Shown piece by piece: positions 51,368 to 60,435 of a stretch of DNA of 64,000 nt. The stretch comes from Mangrovimonas sp. ST2L15. Lineage in GTDB: Bacteria; Bacteroidota; Bacteroidia; Flavobacteriales; Flavobacteriaceae. Within the stretch, counting starts at the first letter, position 1. Each line of letters starts with the position of its first letter. Under the pieces are notes generated by a model. The model made no database searches and had not been told where the DNA came from. It saw nothing but the letters and a program-made list of their open reading frames with translations. The DNA is taken from NCBI RefSeq assembly GCF_001280515.1, contig NZ_LBIQ01000028.1, forward strand, positions 62,001 through 126,000. The letters are read 5' to 3'. A program made the translations under genes and the position numbers.

Positions 51368-53272
51368 TTAATATTTCCAAATTTTGATAATGTCCTCAAT
51401 AAGAAGCTCGGTTCTTTTTTCGATTGTTGACTCATCCCAATTTTCAAAGTCAATGAAATATGTATTCAAGAGAAGAGTAGACTGCTTAGCTATTTCTTTT
51501 TGCTTTGTATCAAATGAAGAATTGCTTACTGAAGGATTAAGAGAGGTAGTAAGCAAGGTTAAGTTTCCTAAGCTGTGCAACTTATTATTCCTATTGACTA
51601 TTTTATGATAATAGCCATGTGGATCCTCTTCTGTCATGACAGCATGCACCGCAATATCAAATTCATTCTGGGGTATTAAGTTTCCTTCCAAGGGCCAATG
51701 CTCATACCACTTTAGAGGTAGAACATGTTCAATGGTCAAACCTTCATTTACAAATTCTATTTTCTCTTGCTTTTTACCTCTTTGGAATTTTTCTATTTCC
51801 AAAAGGATATTAGAAATACTTCTGGTTCGATTCTTTTCTTCTCTATAAAGAGGCCTTTCTTTAAGCTTTTCTTTAACTAATGTATCCGTTGGCCATAAGT
51901 TGGTGTCACCAGTCTTTGACTTTAAGTATTCTATGAACTTTTCAGCTGTCTTGCAGGTGTCCACTTGTTTAATAAAATCAAGAAAGACTTTATTATAATT
52001 TTTGGTTGTGTATCCACATAAAAACCTTCTGGTAATGTATGAGTCGAGTGCTGTAAACATACCTATCTTCTCCTGCAATGGAATCTCAATATCACCCTGA
52101 ATCGCCAAAATCAGAGGATAGATTGTTGAAATGTCCATATCTCTTAACCTTGAACAAAATCTGCCAAATACAGTCTCCGAATTAGGCTTTAAAATGGACT
52201 TGTAAATGACACTGAAGCGATTCAATTCTTTCAATTCTTCTTCCACTGTAGTGAAAGAGTCATTATTGACAATGAAGAATTTGTAATGATAAAACACTTG
52301 GTCATAGCGAATATCATTCCGCATTTTCAAGGTCAAATAATCAATAACGAAGAATTGAAGGTGTGTTTCGTAATACCGACCTCTACTGGTCTGGTCATGC
52401 CATTTAAATTTGGCACTTGCATCATCAAATTCATCCCAATATTTCTCATAAACGCTATCAAGATCAACTTGGCTTCTATCGGCTCTCATGAAAATGTAGT
52501 TACGGATTAAGTCCGTTTCTGTTAAAGAGGCACCTCTACCATTCATGGTCTCAAATATCATTTGAGGGTCATCATTCTGATCGAGGTTGATTTCTACAAA
52601 TTGGAAGTCTCGTTTCAGCGTAAGCAGCAACTTGGGAATAATCGTTTCCATTGGCTCGGTTGCAGCATTGATCAGTTCTTCCAATTTTTCATAGAAGAAG
52701 AGATAGGCTGCTAACATTCGATACCTTCTCTTTGCTACATCACGGTAGGTTTTCCAGCCAATACCATATTCCTCAAGAATGGGATTGATAAGTAACTCCT
52801 CAACTTCTGCGTAGTTGTGGTCTAAAATCAGTTTGAACTCTTCATTGTTGAACTTAGTAGGTTCGAGCTTATGCTTTTGATTATCGTAGTCTGTTTGCCC
52901 GTATACCTTGTCATTGAAAAGCAGTTTATTCAAATCGTTTAGAAGGTTCTTGTCACCTACATGTTTGCGGCATATTTCTCTGAATGCAGTTATAAATAGC
53001 TGAAAAGTGGTCAAGCGCTGTTGCCCATCAATAACGCTGTAAGTCACAACTGTACTTGTAGTAGTAGATTCCTGAAATAGGACTATTGAACCTGTATAAT
53101 GTGGGTGGTTTTTGTTGTTATTGTTACGTTCATTCAGTTTATTACTAAAATCATCCCAAAGAGGTTGCCATTGGTCTTGTTCGTTCCAAACATAATGCCT
53201 TTGAAAAACAGGTATTTGAAACCTAATTTGCTTATTGAAAAGATCTTCTAGATGTGGTTTGCCTAAATTCAT
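51368..53272 (-). CDS. GmrSD-like DUF262/DUF1524 protein (putative type IV-like nuclease)
   Basis: Protein of 634 residues. N-terminal DUF262 with FQIPVFQRHYVW (18-29) and the DGQQR motif (82-86), a ParB-like nucleotide-using domain; a long helical middle; and a C-terminal DUF1524 HNH nuclease with IEHVLP (His516), LGNLTLL and a late SNSSF block. GmrSD proteins cut modified (for example glucosylated hydroxymethylcytosine) phage DNA. Here it lies inside a type III-like restriction operon, 4 bases after mod1, so it may add a nuclease aimed at modified DNA or be repurposed. Both expected catalytic areas look intact. Confidence 0.9.
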   Translation of the reverse strand: MNLGKPHLEDLFNKQIRFQIPVFQRHYVWNEQDQWQPLWDDFSNKLNERNNNNKNHPHYTGSIVLFQESTTTSTVVTYSVIDGQQRLTTFQLFITAFREICRKHVGDKNLLNDLNKLLFNDKVYGQTDYDNQKHKLEPTKFNNEEFKLILDHNYAEVEELLINPILEEYGIGWKTYRDVAKRRYRMLAAYLFFYEKLEELINAATEPMETIIPKLLLTLKRDFQFVEINLDQNDDPQMIFETMNGRGASLTETDLIRNYIFMRADRSQVDLDSVYEKYWDEFDDASAKFKWHDQTSRGRYYETHLQFFVIDYLTLKMRNDIRYDQVFYHYKFFIVNNDSFTTVEEELKELNRFSVIYKSILKPNSETVFGRFCSRLRDMDISTIYPLILAIQGDIEIPLQEKIGMFTALDSYITRRFLCGYTTKNYNKVFLDFIKQVDTCKTAEKFIEYLKSKTGDTNLWPTDTLVKEKLKERPLYREEKNRTRSISNILLEIEKFQRGKKQEKIEFVNEGLTIEHVLPLKWYEHWPLEGNLIPQNEFDIAVHAVMTEEDPHGYYHKIVNRNNKLHSLGNLTLLTTSLNPSVSNSSFDTKQKEIAKQSTLLLNTYFIDFENWDESTIEKRTELLIEDIIKIWKY

Positions 53273-53276
53273 ATGG

Positions 53277-55199
53277 TTATAATACTTTCATTTCAGTTTC
53301 CGGACTTAGTTGCTTGAGTAGCTGCTTTACATTGGTTTTGGCAGTATCATTCCTAAAGCCACTGTCTTTGAACACTATGCGTAGCGGTGCATCTTTGGCA
53401 ATGGCTTTTGCAAAGTCTTCATCAATGCCACTATCAAAGCAAGCATAGAGCGAGTTCTCAGCTACTTTAAAGGCCTTCTTGCCGGATACATCTACCTGCT
53501 CAATTTTGAGCGATAGGGGTAAGCCCCAATCCAACATGACTTGGGCCAATAAATCATAAGCTGTACGGTCAGCCTTGACATTGTCTGCAAAGAGGTCTAA
53601 GTTCCCTTGGTCATAGTCCTGTGGCTTGTAGTAGACATCCTGCATGTTGCTGCTGTCCAAGCGATAGACACGGAAACCATAATCTATAGCTGCATTGGTT
53701 TCTTCTTTGATTTTTTTGGCTGCTCTGCGGATTCGTTCTTTGCCTATTTCACAGATATTCTTGTAACCTGCTTTATAAGCTTCACTTTTTTCATCAGTTA
53801 ATTCTGGTAGTTGAACCTGTATGAATTTTCGGTTACCCGAATCTTCAGAGTTCAATTGCATTGTAGCATGAGCAGAAGTTGCTGAGCCTGAGAAGAAATC
53901 GAGTACAATTGAATCTTTTGCGGAAGACATTTCCATAATGAGTCTTATTAACTCTAAAGGCTTTGGGTTCTCGAATATTAATGAGTTAAAAGTTTGTTTT
54001 TGCCATCTTGTATCAATCGAATTGTCTATGTACCAAAAACTATCGGGTACGGATAAATCTTCACCTGTTAAATATGATTTGATACGTGGAGGTGTAGAAG
54101 GGTCTCCAAAATAAATCATATCATCTTCAAGAAGCTTCTCGAGTTCATCTTTTGACTTAGCCCAACCACGAGGTGGTATTGGACAAGGTTTTCCTGTATC
54201 AGGGTTGATTACGGTATAATCTTTAGCCCCACCTTCTCTGGAAAGGTTATCATCCATAAAAACCCCTTTTTCATCAATCTTATTCCATCTACTTAAATGG
54301 GCGTATTTCGGTCGTTTATACAAGTCTTTTATTTCATTAAGAACTTCATCTAATTCAAGTCCTTGTTTCTTTAATTGATTAAATGCTTTTACAATGTCTT
54401 TAGCACCTTTTTTCTCAATACGCCAAATCTCTTTGTTCAAAACTTCTATGTCTCGAGAATAACACAAAAAGTATTCGCATGAAACACTCACAATGTTTGC
54501 CTGATTTTTATTGGAGTTGTTTTTATGAATGAATTGAGCCACGAAGTTGTACTCTCCAAAAATTTCATCACATACTTTTCTTAAATGGTGCACTTCATTA
54601 TCATCAATAGAAATAAAAATCACTCCATCCTGAGAAAGAAGATTCCTTGCCAACTTCAATCTTGGGTACATCATACTAAGCCAATCAGAATGATACCTTC
54701 CTGCCGTTTCTGGATTGGCTACCAAACGTTGATTGTACTCGTCCTTCTGTCCGCTCTCAATCAGTTCTTCTTGGGCATCTTTGCTAAAGTTGTCTTTGTA
54801 CACAAAGTCTTTACCTGTGTTGTATGGCGGGTCTATATAGATCATCTTAATCTTACCCAAGTAGCTTTCTTGAAGTAGCTTGAGCACTTCTAAGTTGTCG
54901 CCTTCTATGTAGAGGTTTTCGGTATTATCAAAATCTACAGAGTCTTCCCTTACAGGGCGTAAGGTTTTGGTAGTGGGTAGGTTGGCAGTTACAATGGCTT
55001 CTCGTTTACCTGGCCACTCTAAACGGTAACGCTCTTTATTGCCTTCAATAATATCGCTACTTAACTCCTGTTGAAGTAAGTCAAAATCTATTTTGATTCC
55101 TTCTGCTGTTTCGGTAACACAATTAGGAAACCGCTCAGCAATGAACTTACTATTCTTGTTCGCCCACATCGGGCTTTGCATATCTAATCTCTCTTCCAT
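53277..55199 (-). CDS. Type III-like DNA methyltransferase Mod (copy 1)
   Basis: Beta-class N6-adenine or N4-cytosine methyltransferase of 640 residues. Motif IV DPPY is at 123-126 (YIDPPYNTGKDFVYKDNF); the SAM motif comes after the target-recognition region as LDFFSGSAT (433-441). Residues 1-220 and about 405-640 are closely similar to the second Mod (60436-62322), whereas the middle (about 222-400) is unrelated, so the two should recognise different sequences. It starts 1 base after the Res gene and is followed at 4 bases by the DUF262 gene. It methylates the host target site and guides Res. Confidence 0.94.
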   Translation of the reverse strand: MEERLDMQSPMWANKNSKFIAERFPNCVTETAEGIKIDFDLLQQELSSDIIEGNKERYRLEWPGKREAIVTANLPTTKTLRPVREDSVDFDNTENLYIEGDNLEVLKLLQESYLGKIKMIYIDPPYNTGKDFVYKDNFSKDAQEELIESGQKDEYNQRLVANPETAGRYHSDWLSMMYPRLKLARNLLSQDGVIFISIDDNEVHHLRKVCDEIFGEYNFVAQFIHKNNSNKNQANIVSVSCEYFLCYSRDIEVLNKEIWRIEKKGAKDIVKAFNQLKKQGLELDEVLNEIKDLYKRPKYAHLSRWNKIDEKGVFMDDNLSREGGAKDYTVINPDTGKPCPIPPRGWAKSKDELEKLLEDDMIYFGDPSTPPRIKSYLTGEDLSVPDSFWYIDNSIDTRWQKQTFNSLIFENPKPLELIRLIMEMSSAKDSIVLDFFSGSATSAHATMQLNSEDSGNRKFIQVQLPELTDEKSEAYKAGYKNICEIGKERIRRAAKKIKEETNAAIDYGFRVYRLDSSNMQDVYYKPQDYDQGNLDLFADNVKADRTAYDLLAQVMLDWGLPLSLKIEQVDVSGKKAFKVAENSLYACFDSGIDEDFAKAIAKDAPLRIVFKDSGFRNDTAKTNVKQLLKQLSPETEMKVL

Positions 55200-55200
55200 A

Positions 55201-58200
55201 TTACTTCAGTTCTAACATTTGACGAAGGGTGTCATAATTGGCTACTTTCTTAAAGCTCACTTCTGCTCCGCTTATCTCTTTGAAGTGTTCAGTAGCACAA
55301 TGGATTTTTAGTTTCTCTATTTCTCGTAAGTCCATATCCGAATCAGATCCTTTGGTCTCAGCTACAAAGTAGATATGGCGTACTTTGTCTTTATCAAAAA
55401 CAATAGCCCAATCAGGGCTGTAGTTGGCTACAGGTGTGGACACATAGAAGCTTTTTGGAAGCTTAGCATAGACCACAACTTCAGTGCTGTTTTCTAATGC
55501 AGTAGCAAAGTCTGATTCAATCTTCGAGTCTGAGGTAAGGAAGTCGTAAATGTGTTTTTTGAGCAATTCGGACTTACGCAATGCAAACTTATCGTTGGTA
55601 AACACGGTCTTGGCATCATGCCTTTCTTCGGTCTTGTGATAGACAATGTTGTTGATAATGAGACTTGCTTTTACTTCATTAATCAGCTTGCTGCATTTAC
55701 CGATAAACTCTTCTGGATTCTTACGGATCAACAAGAACTTCTCTTGCTTGATTTTCTTCAGTATCTCTACAATTGTTCTACGAGTGAGGTTGGTTTGTAC
55801 TTCTATTTCACCAACAACATCATAAACCGTATTGGAATACAAATCATTCTTGAGTTTCATGTATTGGCGTTTGGACTCACGTACCAAACTACCTTCCTTC
55901 ATTTGCTCTGCGGTACCATCTTCTAATTCTCCTGTCTTTACTTCATATACACGGTCTCCAATATTGAGTTGTGCATTTATTTTGACTTTAGAATCCTGAA
56001 TAAGTTGCTCTGTATCAAACTGTACTTCGTAAATGGTTTTGAGGTTAATCTTCTCCCAAAGTGCTTGAAACTCTTTCTTAGCGAAGTTCTTGTTGGTGTT
56101 TAGAATTACCGTTTGGCGTTCATCTTCTGGTTTAAACTCAGCACCTGTGTAAATGGTCTGTAATAACTTGCAGACAGATTCTTTATAGGGTTCAAGTTTT
56201 TCGGGTAAAGGAACTTTACCTTGCTCAATCAGTTCTTTCCCTTTAGGGGTAATCTTGTAATCTTCATCAATAATTTCACCAACAATGAGTTTGAACTGTA
56301 GCTTCTTGGCATCATCTTCTGTAAGGCGTAATTCTTCACCTTGCTCGTTGGTAACAAGCTTGCTTACAAAGTATTCTACTTCTGCTTTTTGTGGTCTGTC
56401 TTTGAGCGTTTCGGCTATTTCTTTTTGTAATCCTTTGGCAAAGGCTTCATAACTTTCAGAAGCAATTACAGTAAGCTTATTCAACTCATGCACCTGGTCA
56501 CCAACTAACTCAAAATCCTGACGGACTCCACGCTTATCAACACACAAACGCATACCACGCCCAACTTCCTGTCTGCGTCTGGTTAAACTGCCACTTTCGG
56601 CATGTTTTAAGGCACATATCTGGAAAACATTCGGGTTATCCCAACCTTCTTTAAGAGCAGAGTGTGAAAATATAAATCGTGTAGGTTCTTCAAAGCTCAG
56701 TAACCTTTCCTTGTCTTTCATAATCAAGTCATAGGCTGAAACATCTTCTGATTCTTCCTTTCCACGTTTTACTGTAGGGTCAACAGTTTTACCTTTTTTG
56801 TCTATTGAGAAATAGCCATTGTGTACTTGGTCTGCAGAATCTCTTTTGAGGTATTCTCCAAAGTTGGTAGGCATATAGCCTTTATGCACTTTACTTGGGT
56901 CAGTATCTTTTAAAAAGTCGTTGTATTCCTGCTCAAATAGGTCTAAGAACTCGTTCTTGACCTTGTCATACTCTTCTTCAAATATCTGGGCGTATTCACC
57001 CAATTGCTGGTCTCCTAATTCATCATAAACACGGTATTTCTCTACGGTATCAATGAAGAATAGACTCAGGACTTTAATGCCTTGACCAAAGAGCTGCTTT
57101 TCCTTTTGCAGGTGAGATAGGATACATTCTCTTATCTGTACTCTACGAAAGGCGTGTTCATCTTTATCATTAAGAATATCACCTGGATACACATCTTCAC
57201 CACCGACTACTATCTTATTGAGGTAGCCATTTATTTCGGTAACGGTCTGATTTTTGTAAGCAGGCATATTGCCTGATTGCTCATAGATATTGTAGCCTTC
57301 TGCCACCTTAACACGTTTCTTACTAATACTCCCCGAAGCAGTACGCTTTTCATGCTCTATCCATGCATAGGGCGGCTTGGTGGTGCTTAAACTGATACTC
57401 TCTAAATAGAGATAGCCATTGGTGCCTGTTGAGCCTTTTAAGTTGATACCCTTTACCTGTATTTTCTTGACCAAACGCTTGTTGTAAGCATCTAAGGCAT
57501 CTAAGCGATAGACTTTATTGTATTCCACTTTGTGCGTAGCTGAATAGCGCAGCGTGAACAGTGGATTGAAGTCTTGCATGCTCTCCAAGGTTCTTGCACC
57601 ATCTACGGATTGCGGTTCATCTATGATTAAGATTGGGTTGGTTTGGGCAATAATCTCAATGGGTTTACGAGTTCCAAATTGGTCTAACTCCTGATAGATT
57701 CGTCTGGCATCTTTACCACGGGCATTGAATGCCTGGGTATTGATAATCATAACGCTGATTCGACTATCAGAAGCGAAATTCTCAATATCCTGTGGGCGAC
57801 CTGAGTTGTAAATAAATGGATTGATCTTGTGCCCGTAGAGTTCTTGAAAATGGTCTTGTGTCACCTGAAATGACTTGTAAACTCCTTCACGAATGGCAAT
57901 GCTGGGTACAATTACAATGAACTTGCTCCAACCGTACTTCTTATGCAGCTCATACATGGTACGGATATAGGTATAGGTTTTACCCGTACCTGTTTCCATC
58001 TCTATGGTTAGGTTGTAGCCCAACTTTACACCACGCGGACGTTCTATTTGTTGGCTTTCATGCAGGTCGTTCTTCTTTTGAACTTCCTGAATGTTCTTGA
58101 GCATCTGCGTTTCCATGAGTTGGATAGCAGAGTTACGGTAGCCTATTTCTTCTTCTAATCCAAAATCTAAACTTTGCTCTCCTGTAGCTGCTTGTTTGGC

Positions 58201-58329
58201 TTTTCGTATTAGCTCTTTACTGCGTTCTAAGGTGAAGCGATTGGTTTTGAGTGGTTGCCCTTCAAAACTATCTACTACCATTTTAACTGCATCTATTTGA
58301 AATTGTTGTTCTTTAAACTGTAACTTCAT
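55201..58329 (-). CDS. Type III restriction enzyme Res subunit
   Basis: Protein of 1042 residues. SF2 helicase with Walker A METGTGKTYT (111-120), DEPQ box (237-240) and a second half with HSALKEGWDNPNVFQICAL and TRRRQEVGRGMRL. The C-terminal end carries a PD-(D/E)XK endonuclease: PD in NYSPDWAIVF and ExK in YFVAETKG, near residues 970-995. Res complexes with Mod translocate along DNA and cut. Only one Res is present for two Mod genes, so it probably serves both. It is placed between the DGQHR gene and mod1 with gaps of 9 and 1 bases. Confidence 0.94.
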   Translation of the reverse strand: MKLQFKEQQFQIDAVKMVVDSFEGQPLKTNRFTLERSKELIRKAKQAATGEQSLDFGLEEEIGYRNSAIQLMETQMLKNIQEVQKKNDLHESQQIERPRGVKLGYNLTIEMETGTGKTYTYIRTMYELHKKYGWSKFIVIVPSIAIREGVYKSFQVTQDHFQELYGHKINPFIYNSGRPQDIENFASDSRISVMIINTQAFNARGKDARRIYQELDQFGTRKPIEIIAQTNPILIIDEPQSVDGARTLESMQDFNPLFTLRYSATHKVEYNKVYRLDALDAYNKRLVKKIQVKGINLKGSTGTNGYLYLESISLSTTKPPYAWIEHEKRTASGSISKKRVKVAEGYNIYEQSGNMPAYKNQTVTEINGYLNKIVVGGEDVYPGDILNDKDEHAFRRVQIRECILSHLQKEKQLFGQGIKVLSLFFIDTVEKYRVYDELGDQQLGEYAQIFEEEYDKVKNEFLDLFEQEYNDFLKDTDPSKVHKGYMPTNFGEYLKRDSADQVHNGYFSIDKKGKTVDPTVKRGKEESEDVSAYDLIMKDKERLLSFEEPTRFIFSHSALKEGWDNPNVFQICALKHAESGSLTRRRQEVGRGMRLCVDKRGVRQDFELVGDQVHELNKLTVIASESYEAFAKGLQKEIAETLKDRPQKAEVEYFVSKLVTNEQGEELRLTEDDAKKLQFKLIVGEIIDEDYKITPKGKELIEQGKVPLPEKLEPYKESVCKLLQTIYTGAEFKPEDERQTVILNTNKNFAKKEFQALWEKINLKTIYEVQFDTEQLIQDSKVKINAQLNIGDRVYEVKTGELEDGTAEQMKEGSLVRESKRQYMKLKNDLYSNTVYDVVGEIEVQTNLTRRTIVEILKKIKQEKFLLIRKNPEEFIGKCSKLINEVKASLIINNIVYHKTEERHDAKTVFTNDKFALRKSELLKKHIYDFLTSDSKIESDFATALENSTEVVVYAKLPKSFYVSTPVANYSPDWAIVFDKDKVRHIYFVAETKGSDSDMDLREIEKLKIHCATEHFKEISGAEVSFKKVANYDTLRQMLELK

Positions 58330-58338
58330 TTTATTTCT

Positions 58339-59619
58339 TTAAACAGGGATTCCTATTGCTTCTGCTAATTCTTTAAATAGTTGACTTTGCATACCACCTG
58401 AACCAGATCCTGCATATTTGCTATTTTTACCAAATAACAATTCAGCTTTTGATAGATTAGAATTTTCCTCATTCTTAATCAGTTTTTCAAAAATATTTTC
58501 AAAAATTTTGGTAAGTTCTTCTATGTTTAAGTCGAGTAATTTGGTTTCTTCATAACCCGGAAACAAGCCTAACTCCATATTTTTATTGATATGCCCTAAC
58601 AACTTAATTAAAGCACTAAGCCCTGTAGTTTTCGTTAATATAGTTGACGCTTCTTTATCTATTGAAGCTGGCCAATAGTCTTTTAAAACCTTCTTGATGG
58701 CATTAAAATAACTAACATATACCTTTGGTAATTTTTTATACAGGTCTCCATCCTCTTTATAATCATTGGTCACTTCACGCCAAGTGCCACGAGAACCAAA
58801 ATGTGATAATAAGGCCTGCATTAAAAATGACTGTGAGACAAAGCCTTCTTGTTTTCTAAAATTCTGAACAAATCCATTTAACGGAGATTTTGGAGAACTG
58901 TTTAGATATTTACCCAGCTCGTGAGCAATATATAAATTGCTTTTTGTCTTGTCTTTATAATCTAATGGCGGCTCACCAAAGATATCGTAGTACAACGAGC
59001 GATCGACAGGTTTTTGATTAAAATTGACACTTGCAAAAATGCTAGCCTGTTCCCACAAATCATAATTAACCAAGATTGTACAGTTAAATTTATACTCATT
59101 TACTTTATTTAATTTCTTGGTGTTTTCTTCAAATTCTATAGAAAGTTTATTGTTGATGTTACCGTTTTTTAATGCCTCTCTATTCTTTTCTAATTCAGCA
59201 GAAAGTTCTTGATGCAACTTAAACATCGCTTTCATCCTGTGTTGTCCATCCACTATCAAACAACTTTCCTTTTCATCAGGTAAACTAAATGTTACCACCT
59301 CGTCTTTTATAAAAATTGTTTCTAGATTTAAATCAACACCCAATATCAAGGCAGAAGGAAATAACACTTCTTCCTTACTAGACTCATCAAACAAAGTCGT
59401 TTTTATATAATTCTTTATCCCTTCAACTCTTTTACCATTAGTAGGACGTTGGTAATATTTTTCTAGAACTGTTTCATTTTCCTCATCTGATTGGTCAGAA
59501 CCATCCCAATTGGATTCTACTCTTTCTGTAAACTTAACGACGCTTCTAAGAGTCTTAAAAGCTACAGCAGTAATCAATATTCTTTGATTTTCTCTTTTAT
59601 ATAATTCTATTGCTTTCAT
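58339..59619 (-). CDS. DGQHR domain-containing protein (DndB/DUF262-related)
   Basis: Protein of 426 residues with the DGQHR motif at 124-128 (LIVDGQHRMKAMF), the hallmark of a ParB-like group that includes DndB of phosphorothioation systems. Other typical blocks: VEGIKNYI near the N-terminus, FASVNFNQKPVDRSLYYDIF, and a helical C-terminal half. DndB-like proteins regulate or bind DNA; here there are no dnd genes, so the role is unknown. It lies between the membrane coiled-coil gene (gap 9) and res (gap 9) in the operon. Confidence 0.85.
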   Translation of the reverse strand: MKAIELYKRENQRILITAVAFKTLRSVVKFTERVESNWDGSDQSDEENETVLEKYYQRPTNGKRVEGIKNYIKTTLFDESSKEEVLFPSALILGVDLNLETIFIKDEVVTFSLPDEKESCLIVDGQHRMKAMFKLHQELSAELEKNREALKNGNINNKLSIEFEENTKKLNKVNEYKFNCTILVNYDLWEQASIFASVNFNQKPVDRSLYYDIFGEPPLDYKDKTKSNLYIAHELGKYLNSSPKSPLNGFVQNFRKQEGFVSQSFLMQALLSHFGSRGTWREVTNDYKEDGDLYKKLPKVYVSYFNAIKKVLKDYWPASIDKEASTILTKTTGLSALIKLLGHINKNMELGLFPGYEETKLLDLNIEELTKIFENIFEKLIKNEENSNLSKAELLFGKNSKYAGSGSGGMQSQLFKELAEAIGIPV

Positions 59620-59628
59620 ACCCTTTTT

Positions 59629-60432
59629 TTATTGTTCTAAATCATCATCAGAAAACAAGCTCTGTTGGTCTTGATCTTGTTTTGTTTCTACTGCTACTAA
59701 TTCAGGTTTCTCCGTTTCAGGGTCTCCTGGTGCTTTTTCTTCTTGTTCGTCCTTTTCACAACATTCATTAATCATACTTTTCAACTCCTCTACTTGCGAT
59801 TTTAAATCATCAATGTTCGAAAATTGCTTTTTGTCTATTTGCACTTTTACTTCTGCCAATAATGTTTCTAATACATCATCCTTTATATTGAAATACTTTT
59901 CACGCATTTCGGTTTTAGCTACCTCTTCAGCTGTATTTTTAGCTGTTTCCTTTGCGGTTACCACTGCAACTTTTTCAGCCGTTTTTTCAGCAGTTTCAGC
60001 CGCAGTATCGAGCGAATCCTTCTTCATTTCTTTAATTGACTTAAACCCAAAGAATCCGGCTATGGCCAAAAGAATACCTAGAATTGCAGAGGATAACGAC
60101 ACAAAATTTGATTGTTCCTGCTTTTGGCGGAGTAATTCTCTATTATCTTCTTCAAAATGGGTAATTAACTCATTAATTTCACCATAAATTTTCTCATTAT
60201 TCTTTTCAGCATTTTCTTTAAACTGAAACAAAGATTTTTGTAGTGACTCCTTGGTAAAAGTGGAATCTATTTCCATTTTGTAAATTACCTTTACTTCATG
60301 ATTTTGACTCTGCTCTTCACTAGAAATTAAATTACACCCTAAAAATAGTATAGCAATTACGCATGATACCACCACTACAATTGAAGCAATATTGGTGATA
60401 AAGACTACATTGTTTAATTGTTTGTTATCCAT
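59629..60432 (-). CDS. Two-TM coiled-coil protein of the restriction operon, unknown function
   Basis: Protein of 267 residues with two membrane segments (about 9-33, ending LGC, and 111-131). Between them are 75 residues of charged helix (KESLQKSLFQFKENAEKNNEK). After the second segment comes a long Ala/Thr/Lys/Glu repeat region (AAETAEKTAEKVAVVTAKETA), probably coiled coil, and an acidic Gln/Asp-rich tail. No known family recognised. A membrane protein inside a restriction operon is unusual and could place the complex at the envelope or act as a membrane effector. Gaps to its neighbours are 3 and 9 bases, so it belongs to the operon. Confidence 0.7.
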   Translation of the reverse strand: MDNKQLNNVVFITNIASIVVVVSCVIAILFLGCNLISSEEQSQNHEVKVIYKMEIDSTFTKESLQKSLFQFKENAEKNNEKIYGEINELITHFEEDNRELLRQKQEQSNFVSLSSAILGILLAIAGFFGFKSIKEMKKDSLDTAAETAEKTAEKVAVVTAKETAKNTAEEVAKTEMREKYFNIKDDVLETLLAEVKVQIDKKQFSNIDDLKSQVEELKSMINECCEKDEQEEKAPGDPETEKPELVAVETKQDQDQQSLFSDDDLEQ

Positions 60433-60435
60433 AAC

